The position numbers and the translations under genes were made by a program. The notes beneath the pieces were generated by a model. It was not told the DNA's origin, did no database searches, and worked only from the letters and a program-made list of their open reading frames with translations. This document shows, in pieces, positions 1-6,169 of a DNA stretch of 12,333 nt. The DNA is taken from the NCBI GenBank assembly GCA_002010365.1, contig MTNL01000075.1, forward strand, positions 1 through 12,333, given 5' to 3'. Each line of letters begins with the position of its first letter. Positions within the stretch are counted from its first letter, which is position 1. This DNA comes from Candidatus Acetothermia bacterium JdFR-50. GTDB lineage: Bacteria > Bipolaricaulota > Bipolaricaulia > Bipolaricaulales > Bipolaricaulaceae.

Positions 1-1405
1 CCCCCGCCGCGAGCAACTCCTTATACTTCTGCACCCGCTCCCCCAGCACTTCCTGGGCGATGATCTCCAAGGCGTGGGAGGGGGCGTCGGGGTTCAGGAG
101 CCAGTGGGCGATCATGGCGTCGAAGGAAATTTCCCGGAGCTCGATCCCGTAATTCGCCAGTACCTCCATGTCGTACTTGAGGTTTTGGCCGATCACGCGG
201 TGTCCCTCGTCCTCCAGGAGCGATTTGAGGGCGGAGAGGACCCGCTCCAGAGAAAGCTGGGTCGGCGCCCCGAGATACCGGTGGGCCACAGGGATGTAGA
301 AGCCCTCATAAGGGGAGACGGCCACAGCGATCCCCACGATCTCCGCCGTGAAAGGATCCCTCCCCGTGGTCTCGAGATCCAGCGCAAACTCCTCGCTCTC
401 CCGGAGCCTTTTCAACAGCCCCTCTAGTTCCCCCTCGGTAAAGATCGCCACATACTCCGGCTTGCGGTCGTCCGCGGTTTCCCGGGCCCGAAGCTCCCGG
501 TAGCGCTCCTCGAGGCCGAGCTCCCGGATGATAGAGAAGAACTCCAGCTCCCCCAGAAAACGCAGGAGCGCCTCCGGGTCCACCGGCTTGGGGACACAAT
601 CTTCCAGGGACACATCCAGGGGGACCTCCTTCAGCCGTACCAGGTCCCGGGAAAGGAGCGCCTCCTCGCGGTGGGCCTTGAGGGCCTCGGCCACCCGTTT
701 GTTGGGGATCCGCTCCACCGCCTGGAGCACCGCATCCAGGGATCCGTACTGGCGCAGGAGCTTCCTCGCCGTCTTCTCCCCGACCCCCTTCACCCCGGGG
801 ACGTTGTCGATGGAATCCCCCACCAGGGCCAGGAGGTCCACGATCCGCTCGGGGGGGACGCCGTACCGTTCCTCAATCCCCTTTCGGTCCAAAAGCTCCA
901 GGCGGTCGGTGGGGCGGCGGCCGGGCTTTAGGATGAAGACCTTGTCCGAGACGAGTTGTGCCATGTCCTTATCACCAGTCAGGTTCAGGGCGGGGATCCC
1001 TTCCCGCTCGGCGAGCTTGGAGAGGGTGGCCATGATGTCGTCGGCCTCGTACCCATCGAGCTCCAGGCGCGCGATCCCGAACGCATCCACCAGCTCCCTC
1101 ACCACGGGAAGCTGCACCTTCAGGGGGTCGGGCATTTCCTTTCTGGTGGCCTTGTACTCGGCGTAGGCTTCGTGCCGCAGGGTGGGCCCCTTGGCGTCGA
1201 AGGCCACGACCACGTACCTTGAAGGGTATTCCCGCAGGACCATGAGGAGCGTCCGGACGAACCCGTATACCGCGTTCACCGGCTTTCCCTTGGAAGTAGT
1301 GAGCTCGGGCAGGGCATAGAAAGAGCGGAAGAGGGCCGAGTGGCCGTCGATGAGGAGGAGCCGCTCCGGTACTTCCTTTACGCCTAAAAGCTCGTAGATC
1401 GTCAT
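1..1405 (-). CDS. polA: DNA polymerase I, N-terminal part (5' nuclease and proofreading exonuclease domains); truncated by the window edge
   Basis: DNA polymerase I processes Okazaki-fragment primers and fills repair gaps. The 468 visible residues begin with a 5' flap-nuclease domain (about 14-300): LLLIDGHSALFRSF near D20, VVAFD at D70, the acidic cluster DGYEADDI (117-124), TGDKDMAQ (143-150) and GDSIDNVPGVKGVGEKTA (196-213), the last being a helix-hairpin-helix. The 3'-5' exonuclease domain follows. Exo I (ALDLETTG, D343/E345) and Exo II (GQNLKYD, D412) are intact, so proofreading is probably active, unlike in Taq polymerase. Exo III and the whole polymerase domain, roughly 370 residues by comparison with the usual 830-930, lie off the left edge; no stop is seen. 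The ATG at 1405 overlaps the ruvC stop by 4 bases (ATGA). I see no Shine-Dalgarno before it, so translation probably depends on coupling to ruvC. Identification is secure. Confidence 0.96.
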   Translation of the reverse strand, partial: MTIYELLGVKEVPERLLLIDGHSALFRSFYALPELTTSKGKPVNAVYGFVRTLLMVLREYPSRYVVVAFDAKGPTLRHEAYAEYKATRKEMPDPLKVQLPVVRELVDAFGIARLELDGYEADDIMATLSKLAEREGIPALNLTGDKDMAQLVSDKVFILKPGRRPTDRLELLDRKGIEERYGVPPERIVDLLALVGDSIDNVPGVKGVGEKTARKLLRQYGSLDAVLQAVERIPNKRVAEALKAHREEALLSRDLVRLKEVPLDVSLEDCVPKPVDPEALLRFLGELEFFSIIRELGLEERYRELRARETADDRKPEYVAIFTEGELEGLLKRLRESEEFALDLETTGRDPFTAEIVGIAVAVSPYEGFYIPVAHRYLGAPTQLSLERVLSALKSLLEDEGHRVIGQNLKYDMEVLANYGIELREISFDAMIAHWLLNPDAPSHALEIIAQEVLGERVQKYKELLAAG

Positions 1406-1863
1406 CGCCGCGAAAGGAGGGCGCACACCGCCAGCGCCAGGGCGTCGGCGGCATGGTCCGAGGTCAGCCCCCGGATCCCCAGGAGGTTCTCCACCATCCC
1501 CAGGACTTGTTCCTTGGGGGCATCCCCGTAGCCGCAGATGAACTTCTTCACCTGGCGGGGGGAGAAAGAGAGGAACTCCCTCCCGTCGGCGAGGAGGGCC
1601 ACCACCCCTGCCACCTGGGCGGTAAGCATCCCTGCCGAGACGTTCTTGGCCAGGAACACCTCCTCCACCGCCACCACTTGGGGCTCGTGTTCCTCCACCA
1701 CCCGCTCCAGGGCAGCGAGGATCTTCCGGAGCCGGGAGGGAAGGGGGACCTTGGCCCGAGTTTTTATCGTCCCCTTGGCGATGAGGCGGAACCTTCCCCC
1801 GTATCCCTCCACCACCCCGTATCCCGTGGCGGAGAGCCCCGGATCTACCCCCAGGGCCCTCAC
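1402..1863 (-). CDS. ruvC: Crossover junction endodeoxyribonuclease RuvC
   Basis: RuvC is a dimeric metal-dependent nuclease that resolves Holliday junctions, working with RuvAB. The 153-residue length is slightly shorter than the usual 160-175. Visible motifs are GVDPGLSATGYGVV with catalytic D7, VAVEEVFLAKN with E67, and SDHAADALALA with D140. The fourth active-site position is His137, where E. coli has Asp; a His is also found here in Thermus-type RuvC, so this is a known variant and not damage. The start is a GTG at 1863 and its bases form GTGA with the stop of the upstream DUF177 gene. The nearest SD-like AAGGAG lies rather far upstream, which again suggests translational coupling. ruvA and ruvB are not adjacent. 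It sits between a ribosome-assembly gene and polA in one overlapping string, so it is probably expressed as housekeeping repair and not from a separate SOS unit; I see no LexA box. Confidence 0.96.
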   Translation of the reverse strand: MRALGVDPGLSATGYGVVEGYGGRFRLIAKGTIKTRAKVPLPSRLRKILAALERVVEEHEPQVVAVEEVFLAKNVSAGMLTAQVAGVVALLADGREFLSFSPRQVKKFICGYGDAPKEQVLGMVENLLGIRGLTSDHAADALALAVCALLSRR

Positions 1864-2351
1864 CCGGACGTTAGCAGCTCCTTCAACTTCGCCCAGCGGG
1901 GATCCACCTCCTTCTCCAGGGCCTTACAGCCCTGCTTGTGGTCCTCCACGTTCAAATTCGCGCCGCAGTGGGGACAGATCCCCTTGCAGTCGGGCTTGCA
2001 CAGGGGCTTCTTCTCGATGGCGAGCCTAACCCCGTTCTCGATGTAGGGCCTGAGTTCCAAGTACTGCATCCCCGGGGGGACCTCATCGATGGGGACCTCC
2101 AGGAACTCGTCCTTGTCGAAATGCTCGAGGATGTCGCTGAGGCAGCGGGAACAGCTCCGGTGGATCTTCCCCCGCACATGGAGGAAGAGGTAAATATGGT
2201 CCTCCTGGAAGAACGCGGAGCCACTCGCCTCCACCGGTCCCTCCAGGGCAAGGGTTTCCTCATACCACCGGATACTTTTCAGGTCCTCTTCCCCGGAGAA
2301 GAGCACCGGCCTTCCCGGATTGGCCCACACCTGCTTGAGCTCGAGCCTCAT
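1860..2351 (-). CDS. yceD: DUF177 / YceD family protein (23S rRNA accumulation factor)
   Basis: This family (YceD in E. coli) is linked to accumulation of 23S rRNA and large-subunit assembly. The 163 residues show the family layout: a beta-rich N-terminal half; a CSRCL pair (C67, C70); a conserved acidic stretch around 80-92; and a C-terminal cysteine cluster (C118, C122, C126, C129, C142) containing the signature GICPHCGANLN. It ends with DPRWAKLKELL, also typical. Four or more of the cysteines could bind a metal ion; that is inference. The ATG at 2351 follows an AGGAGG site at a good distance, making this the first gene of the minus-strand string. In many bacteria this gene is followed by rpmF (ribosomal protein L32). 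Here it is followed directly by ruvC with a 4-base overlap and no rpmF is present. Confidence 0.9.
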   Translation of the reverse strand: MRLELKQVWANPGRPVLFSGEEDLKSIRWYEETLALEGPVEASGSAFFQEDHIYLFLHVRGKIHRSCSRCLSDILEHFDKDEFLEVPIDEVPPGMQYLELRPYIENGVRLAIEKKPLCKPDCKGICPHCGANLNVEDHKQGCKALEKEVDPRWAKLKELLTSG

Positions 2352-2503
2352 GGCGGCCTCCTTCTCCCACGACTCCCGCCGCGGGATCTCCCCGTTAACT
2401 TTCCCCCATCCCCCATGGGCGTCAAGGACCCCCGTCCGCGGTGCTCCATACCCCGGTGAACCCCCTGACTATGGAGTACAATGCGGAAGCAAAAGGAGGC
2501 GAG
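2352..2503. promoter_or_regulatory. Divergent intergenic promoter region
   Basis: This 152-base gap separates two divergent operons and must hold both promoters. For the leftward operon the best -35 is TTGACG, read on the minus strand at 2420-2425. Its -10 partner is poor: AAAGTT at 17-base spacing (2397-2402), or GTTAAC slightly further away. For the rightward operon a TACAAT -10 lies at 2477-2482, with only a weak -35 (GTGAAC, 2456-2461) at short spacing. That promoter would give a very short leader just before the AGGAGG site. I see no clear operator or riboswitch-like fold. Confidence 0.35.
2494..2499 (+). promoter_or_regulatory. Ribosome binding site deciding the lemA start
   Basis: A perfect AGGAGG lies four bases before the ATG at 2504. 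The same frame is open upstream to a GTG at 2441, which would add 21 residues. That extension has no SD site and would place a polar stretch before the membrane segment, so the start at 2504 is preferred. Confidence 0.8.
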
Positions 2504-3061
2504 ATGGTGCTTTGGATCGTTGTCGGGATCGCTGCGATTGTGTTTTTCTGGTTGATCGCCACCTATAACCGCCTGATCCGGCTCTCGGTGCGGGCGGATG
2601 AGGCCTGGCGCAACATCGATACCCTTTTGCACCAGCGGGCGGACCTCATCCCAAACTTGGTGGAGACGGTCAAGGGGTACGCCTCCCATGAGCGTGAAAT
2701 CTTCGAGCGTGTGGCCGAGGCCCGGTCCGCATCGCTGCAGGCCCGGTCGCCTCGGGAACAGGGAGAGGCGGATAATTTCCTTTCCGAAACGTTGAAGTCG
2801 CTTTTTGCGGTGGTGGAGAACTACCCCGAACTCAAGGCGAACGAGAACTTCATGGCCCTCCAGCGGAGCCTGGAGGAGCTGGAGGAGAAGATCGCCCGCT
2901 CCCGCCGCTACTATAACGCCGTGGTGCGCGACCTCAACACCTCCGTCCGCTCCTTCCCTACCAACGTGGTGGCCGGGCTCTTCCGGATCCGCGAGCGGGA
3001 GTTCTACGAGCTTCCCTCCGAAGCGATGCGCGAGCCCCCGAAGGTGAGCTTCTCCGGATGA
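2504..3061 (+). CDS. lemA: LemA family membrane-anchored protein
   Basis: LemA proteins have one N-terminal membrane segment and a long helical soluble domain. Their biochemical role is unsettled. This 185-residue protein has a membrane segment at about 2-19 (VLWIVVGIAAIVFFWLI). The family core follows: YNRLIRLSVRADEAWRNID (21-39), then LLHQRADLIPNLVETVKGYA (41-60) and HEREIFERVAEAR (62-74). The C-terminal part is ENYPELKANENFMALQRSLEELE, then RYYNAVVRDLNTSVRSFPTN and GLFRIREREFYEL. This is almost the textbook pattern and the length is normal. The start at 2504 is set by a strong SD. Its stop overlaps the start of the DUF2207 gene by 4 bases, so the two are translationally coupled and probably act together. 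LemA genes are often found beside genes for membrane proteins with glycine-rich tails, as here. Confidence 0.95.
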   Translation: MVLWIVVGIAAIVFFWLIATYNRLIRLSVRADEAWRNIDTLLHQRADLIPNLVETVKGYASHEREIFERVAEARSASLQARSPREQGEADNFLSETLKSLFAVVENYPELKANENFMALQRSLEELEEKIARSRRYYNAVVRDLNTSVRSFPTNVVAGLFRIREREFYELPSEAMREPPKVSFSG

Positions 3062-4737
3062 GGCGCTGGATTCCCTTCGCGGTCCTCCTCATCCTCTGTG
3101 CCTCCTCGCTTCTCGGGGAAGAGATCGAGGACTATCGGGTCGCGTTGGACATCGGCTCCGATGCCGTGGTCACGGTTACCGAAGAGATAACAGTTTACTT
3201 CGACCTCCCCCGCCACGGGATCATCCGGGAGATCCCCTACTCTTACCGCCTTTCCACCGGGGAGCGGTTTTCCCTACGGATCTCGGTGGATGAGGTGCGG
3301 GCCGACGGCTCTTCGATGCCGGTACACATCCGTCGATCCGGCGGGCGCTTGATTCTCAAGATCGGGGACCCGGACCGCTACGTGCGTGGGAAGGTCACAT
3401 ATCTCCTTCGCTACCGCGTGGAGCGGGCCTTGCGGGTCTACGGGGACGAGGTGGAGCTTTACTGGAACGTCATCGGCACGGAATGGACCATGCCCATCGC
3501 CCACGTCACGGTGGAGGTGCGCCCGCCAGAGGGGGTGCTCGAGGAGGAGGTCAGGTACGTGGGATACCGGGGAACCTACGGTTCCCGGGAGAGCTTCGAG
3601 CTCGTGTTCGCGGACGGGGCGCTGGTGGGGGAATCCGAGGGCCTCCACCCCGGGGAGGGGATCACCGTAGCGGTGCGCTTCCCCAAGGGGTACGTAGCCC
3701 TCCCCGGGTTTGGTCGGGAGCTCCTCTGGTTTCTGGCAGACAACGCCTACGCCGGCATCCCCGTCTTCATGCTCCTGGCGATGCTCGGGATCTGGTGGGC
3801 CGTAGGCCGTGATCCCCGGAAAGGAACCGTGTCCATAGAATATGCCCCCCCGAAGGGAGTGGGTCCCGCCGCCGCGGGGGTCTTAGTGGACGACCGCTTC
3901 GACCCCCGGGACCTCGTGGCTGGGCTCCTCTCTCTGGCGGTGAAGGGGTACGTGAAGATCGCCGAGATCTCCGAAGTGGAAGGCGAGCCGTCAGATTACG
4001 AGCTCCGCCGCACGAAAGGCCGGGCCCCCCTCACCCCCTTCGAGGAAAAGCTAATGGAGGCCCTCTTCCAGGGACGCGGGGAGGCCGTGAGGCTCTCGGA
4101 CCTCAAGTACGAATTCTACGAGGAGGTGCCGGCCCTCGCGGCTAAACTCTACATGGAACTCACCGAGAAGGGCTACTACCCGGCCAACCCCGATCGGGTA
4201 AGGAACACCTACCGAGGCCTGGGGGTAGGTATCGCCCTCTTGGGGGTGTTCCTCGGTGTCCTGCAGAATTCCTTGTACCTGGGGCTCGCGGTGGCGGCGG
4301 GGGGGATGATCGTGCTCCTCTTCGCCCCCTACATGCCCCGCAAGACCCGCAAGGGGATGGAGGTGCTGCGCCGGGTGCTGGGGCTGGAGGAGTACATCCG
4401 GCGGGCCGAGGAGCCGTATCTCGAGTTCGCCGCGGCGGAGCAACACTTTGAGGAACTCCTCCCTTACGCTATGGCTTTCGGGATGGTGGAACGCTGGACC
4501 CGGAAGTTCGAGGGGTTGCTTCGGCGGCCACCGGATTGGTACGAGGGCCGGTTCCCCACTTACAGCCCCTATCTCTTCGGGACGCGCCTTTTCATCCTCC
4601 AGCGTACGGCCCATGCTGTAGCCACGGCGCGGCCCCGCTCTTCCTCCAGGGGAGGAGGCTGGCGTGGTGGGTCCGGTTTCGGCGGCGGGGGGTTCTCCGG
4701 TGGAGGGATGGGCGGAGGCGGCGGGAGCTCATGGTAG
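3058..4737 (+). CDS. DUF2207 domain-containing exported membrane protein with glycine-rich C-terminus
   Basis: This 559-residue protein matches the DUF2207 (YciQ-like) layout; the function of the family is unknown. A signal peptide (1-20, cleavage near LLG/EE) is followed by a beta-rich extracytoplasmic domain (about 22-215) with the family-like stretches IEDYRVALDIGSDAVVTVTE, GIIREIPYSYR and ELYWNVIGTEW. A membrane segment at about 229-249 follows. A cytoplasmic region from about 251 carries YAPPKGVGPAAAGVLVDD and FDPRDLVAGLLSLAVKGYV, typical of the family and resembling a winged-helix-like fold. Two closely spaced membrane segments (about 387-402 and 406-424) and a helical region come next. 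The tail, about 531-559, is rich in Gly and Ser and ends SSW; similar tails occur in LemA-linked membrane proteins. It starts inside the lemA stop (ATGA), and a second LemA-like gene follows nine bases after its stop. Confidence 0.88.
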   Translation: MRRWIPFAVLLILCASSLLGEEIEDYRVALDIGSDAVVTVTEEITVYFDLPRHGIIREIPYSYRLSTGERFSLRISVDEVRADGSSMPVHIRRSGGRLILKIGDPDRYVRGKVTYLLRYRVERALRVYGDEVELYWNVIGTEWTMPIAHVTVEVRPPEGVLEEEVRYVGYRGTYGSRESFELVFADGALVGESEGLHPGEGITVAVRFPKGYVALPGFGRELLWFLADNAYAGIPVFMLLAMLGIWWAVGRDPRKGTVSIEYAPPKGVGPAAAGVLVDDRFDPRDLVAGLLSLAVKGYVKIAEISEVEGEPSDYELRRTKGRAPLTPFEEKLMEALFQGRGEAVRLSDLKYEFYEEVPALAAKLYMELTEKGYYPANPDRVRNTYRGLGVGIALLGVFLGVLQNSLYLGLAVAAGGMIVLLFAPYMPRKTRKGMEVLRRVLGLEEYIRRAEEPYLEFAAAEQHFEELLPYAMAFGMVERWTRKFEGLLRRPPDWYEGRFPTYSPYLFGTRLFILQRTAHAVATARPRSSSRGGGWRGGSGFGGGGFSGGGMGGGGGSSW

Positions 4738-4746
4738 GAGAGGGAG

Positions 4747-5274
4747 ATGGAGGTATTCCTCGTAATCGCAGCGTTGGTCGCTTTGTTCCTTTACTGGGAA
4801 TACCGGCGGGCGGGAAGGAAGCTCAAGGTAGGAGCCGATCGTCTGGAAGAGGCCTGGCGTGAGGCCCAACAGGCCTTTCGGGAACGACTTGAGGTCCTGC
4901 GCGAGTTCGCCGAGGCACTAGGGCGAGAGGGACTGGTCCCGGAGGGGCGGTGGGCGATTGAGAGGCTAGTGGCGGAAGGTGCCTTTGGTGAACTGGACGT
5001 GGCGAAAATCCACGTGCTCGACGAGAAGATCCGCACCGTGCTTTGGCGCGTCTTTTCCGCCCTTCCGCGGGAGCGCCCACGGCACATACGGGAAGCGCAG
5101 AACCGGCTCGCGGAGGCGGCGGAGGAGTACGATATAAAGCGACGCAATTACAACGAGCTTGTGAAGGCATGGAACAATCTCTTGGTACGATTCCCTTACC
5201 GCTTCATCGCCGCCCGCCGCAAATACAAAGCCCGGGAGTTCCTCCCTATCCGTTCCGAATGGGAGACGTCTTGA
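4747..5274 (+). CDS. Divergent LemA-like membrane protein (second LemA paralogue of the operon)
   Basis: This 175-residue protein has an N-terminal membrane segment (2-17) and a helical remainder. Its end, NYNELVKAWNNLLVRFPYRF and then KYKAREFLPI (134-168), lines up with the LemA ending YNxxVRDxNTSVRSFPTN and REREFYEL of the first gene. ADRLEEAW (30-37) mirrors the RADEAW of LemA. The central QRADLIPNLVETVKGY block is lost and replaced by LEVLREFAEALGREGLVPEG. By eye this makes it a remote paralogue, and a simple search may call it hypothetical. The ATG at 4747 follows AGGAGAGGG (4736-4744) and lies nine bases after the DUF2207 stop, so it is clearly the third gene of this operon. Two unequal LemA-type subunits around one DUF2207 protein suggest a heteromeric membrane complex; that is inference. 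Confidence 0.78.
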   Translation: MEVFLVIAALVALFLYWEYRRAGRKLKVGADRLEEAWREAQQAFRERLEVLREFAEALGREGLVPEGRWAIERLVAEGAFGELDVAKIHVLDEKIRTVLWRVFSALPRERPRHIREAQNRLAEAAEEYDIKRRNYNELVKAWNNLLVRFPYRFIAARRKYKAREFLPIRSEWETS

Positions 5275-5297
5275 TTACGGCCCTGGCCCTTTCGGCG

Positions 5298-5375
5298 GAT
5301 CCCGCTCATGAACGGCGACGGGCACCGTATCGGTACCCGCTGCCACCCCAACGCCGCGGTCATTCTAGCGGGATC
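5298..5375. terminator. Nested inverted repeats between convergent operons, possible bidirectional terminator
   Basis: The convergent gap holds a hairpin at 5319-5339: CGGG-c-ACCG, loop TAT, CGGT-a-CCCG, one mismatch. It can be extended by GGC/GCC at 5314-5316 and 5342-5344. Around it lies a perfect 9-base inverted repeat, GATCCCGCT (5298-5306) and AGCGGGATC (5367-5375), whose right arm is inside the end of the LolA-like gene. No T-run follows on either strand, so this is not a canonical rho-independent terminator. The position between two converging operons is the main reason for the call. Confidence 0.4.
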
Positions 5376-6169
5376 GTCAAGGTAGGGAGGTCCTGTGGAT
5401 CGAAATATTCGGGCGGAATATCGGTCTTCTCCCGTTTCAGAATCTCCAATACCGCCACGTTGCCCGTGGAGAGATCCCGGATGGTGAGCTTGTGGGGTAT
5501 GTAGCCCAGGTCGTCGACGTAGAAATCCTGAGCCTCGATCACCTTCCCGAGCTTTCCCCCGGCGTCGTAGAACTCGGTGCGCAACACGACGAAATGCTCC
5601 TTATCCACCCACAGAACCACCTTTGCCCATTCCGTATCGTGGCCCTCCTTGGGGATGAGGGTGATGATATAGGCCGTGGTACCGTCCAGGGTTTCTTCCC
5701 CGGCGAGCGCGGGATCGTAGTCATCCCGATACCGGAAGCCCCCGGCGATGTCCTCCCGGGTTATCCCTGAGCCCGAGATGAACTCCTGCTGGCGGGCTTC
5801 CTCGGACACCAACTCCTTCACCAACCCCAGGGCCGGCAGGTACAGCCACATCCGAGCGTCCCCTTCCTTCGGGGTCCAAGTGAGGAACATGGTGCCAGCC
5901 ACGAGCTCAGGCTCGAGGTAAACGATGAGGCTCTTGTCCGGCTGGTCGTCGATGCCCCGGGCGGAATAAACCCGGAAAGCGTAGGTGTTCGTCACGTCAC
6001 CCTCGGTGATGGTGAACCTCACCGTCACCACCACTTTGCCGGTCTCCGCGCCCATGAAGCCCTTCTCCTCCACCTTGGCGAGGATCTCGTCAGCGCTCAG
6101 ACCCTGAGCCAGGAGACCGAGTCCCCACAAGGCGACGAAGGATGCCACAAGCAACACACCTTTCCTCAT
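5360..6169 (-). CDS. Outer-membrane lipoprotein-sorting (LolA-like) periplasmic protein
   Basis: This is a 269-residue exported protein of the LolA-like superfamily (COG2834 type), the class usually found next to RND/MMPL exporters. A signal peptide spans about 1-23 (ends GLLAQG), and the mature part starts LSADEILAKVEEKG. Typical elements are IVYLEPELVAGTMFLTWTPK (82-101), ARMWLYLPALGLVKEL (105-120), ISGSGITREDIAGGFRYRDDY (131-151), AYIITLIPK (166-174), VVLWVDKEHFVVLRTEFYDA (184-203) and a C-terminal GYIPHKLTIRDL. The fold is expected to be an open beta-barrel around a lipid-binding cavity. Its ATG overlaps the RND stop by 4 bases and has a strong AGGAGG of its own within the end of the RND gene. 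A periplasmic carrier for the RND substrate is the likely role. True LolA of the lipoprotein pathway is less likely, as no lolCDE genes are nearby. Confidence 0.87.
   Translation of the reverse strand: MRKGVLLVASFVALWGLGLLAQGLSADEILAKVEEKGFMGAETGKVVVTVRFTITEGDVTNTYAFRVYSARGIDDQPDKSLIVYLEPELVAGTMFLTWTPKEGDARMWLYLPALGLVKELVSEEARQQEFISGSGITREDIAGGFRYRDDYDPALAGEETLDGTTAYIITLIPKEGHDTEWAKVVLWVDKEHFVVLRTEFYDAGGKLGKVIEAQDFYVDDLGYIPHKLTIRDLSTGNVAVLEILKREKTDIPPEYFDPQDLPTLTIPLE

Noticed and set aside
528..1222. Long plus-strand open frames opposite polA
   Set aside because: The Ser/Arg-rich composition and lack of any motif mark them as shadows of the polA frame, which carries all nuclease motifs.
1402..1863. 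RuvC inactivated by His in place of the third catalytic Asp
   Set aside because: His at this place (His137) is a known active variant, as in Thermus RuvC; the other acidic residues are present.
4051..4614. A 187-codon minus-strand open frame opposite the DUF2207 gene
   Set aside because: No start signal or recognisable motif; DUF2207 coding on the plus strand is well supported.
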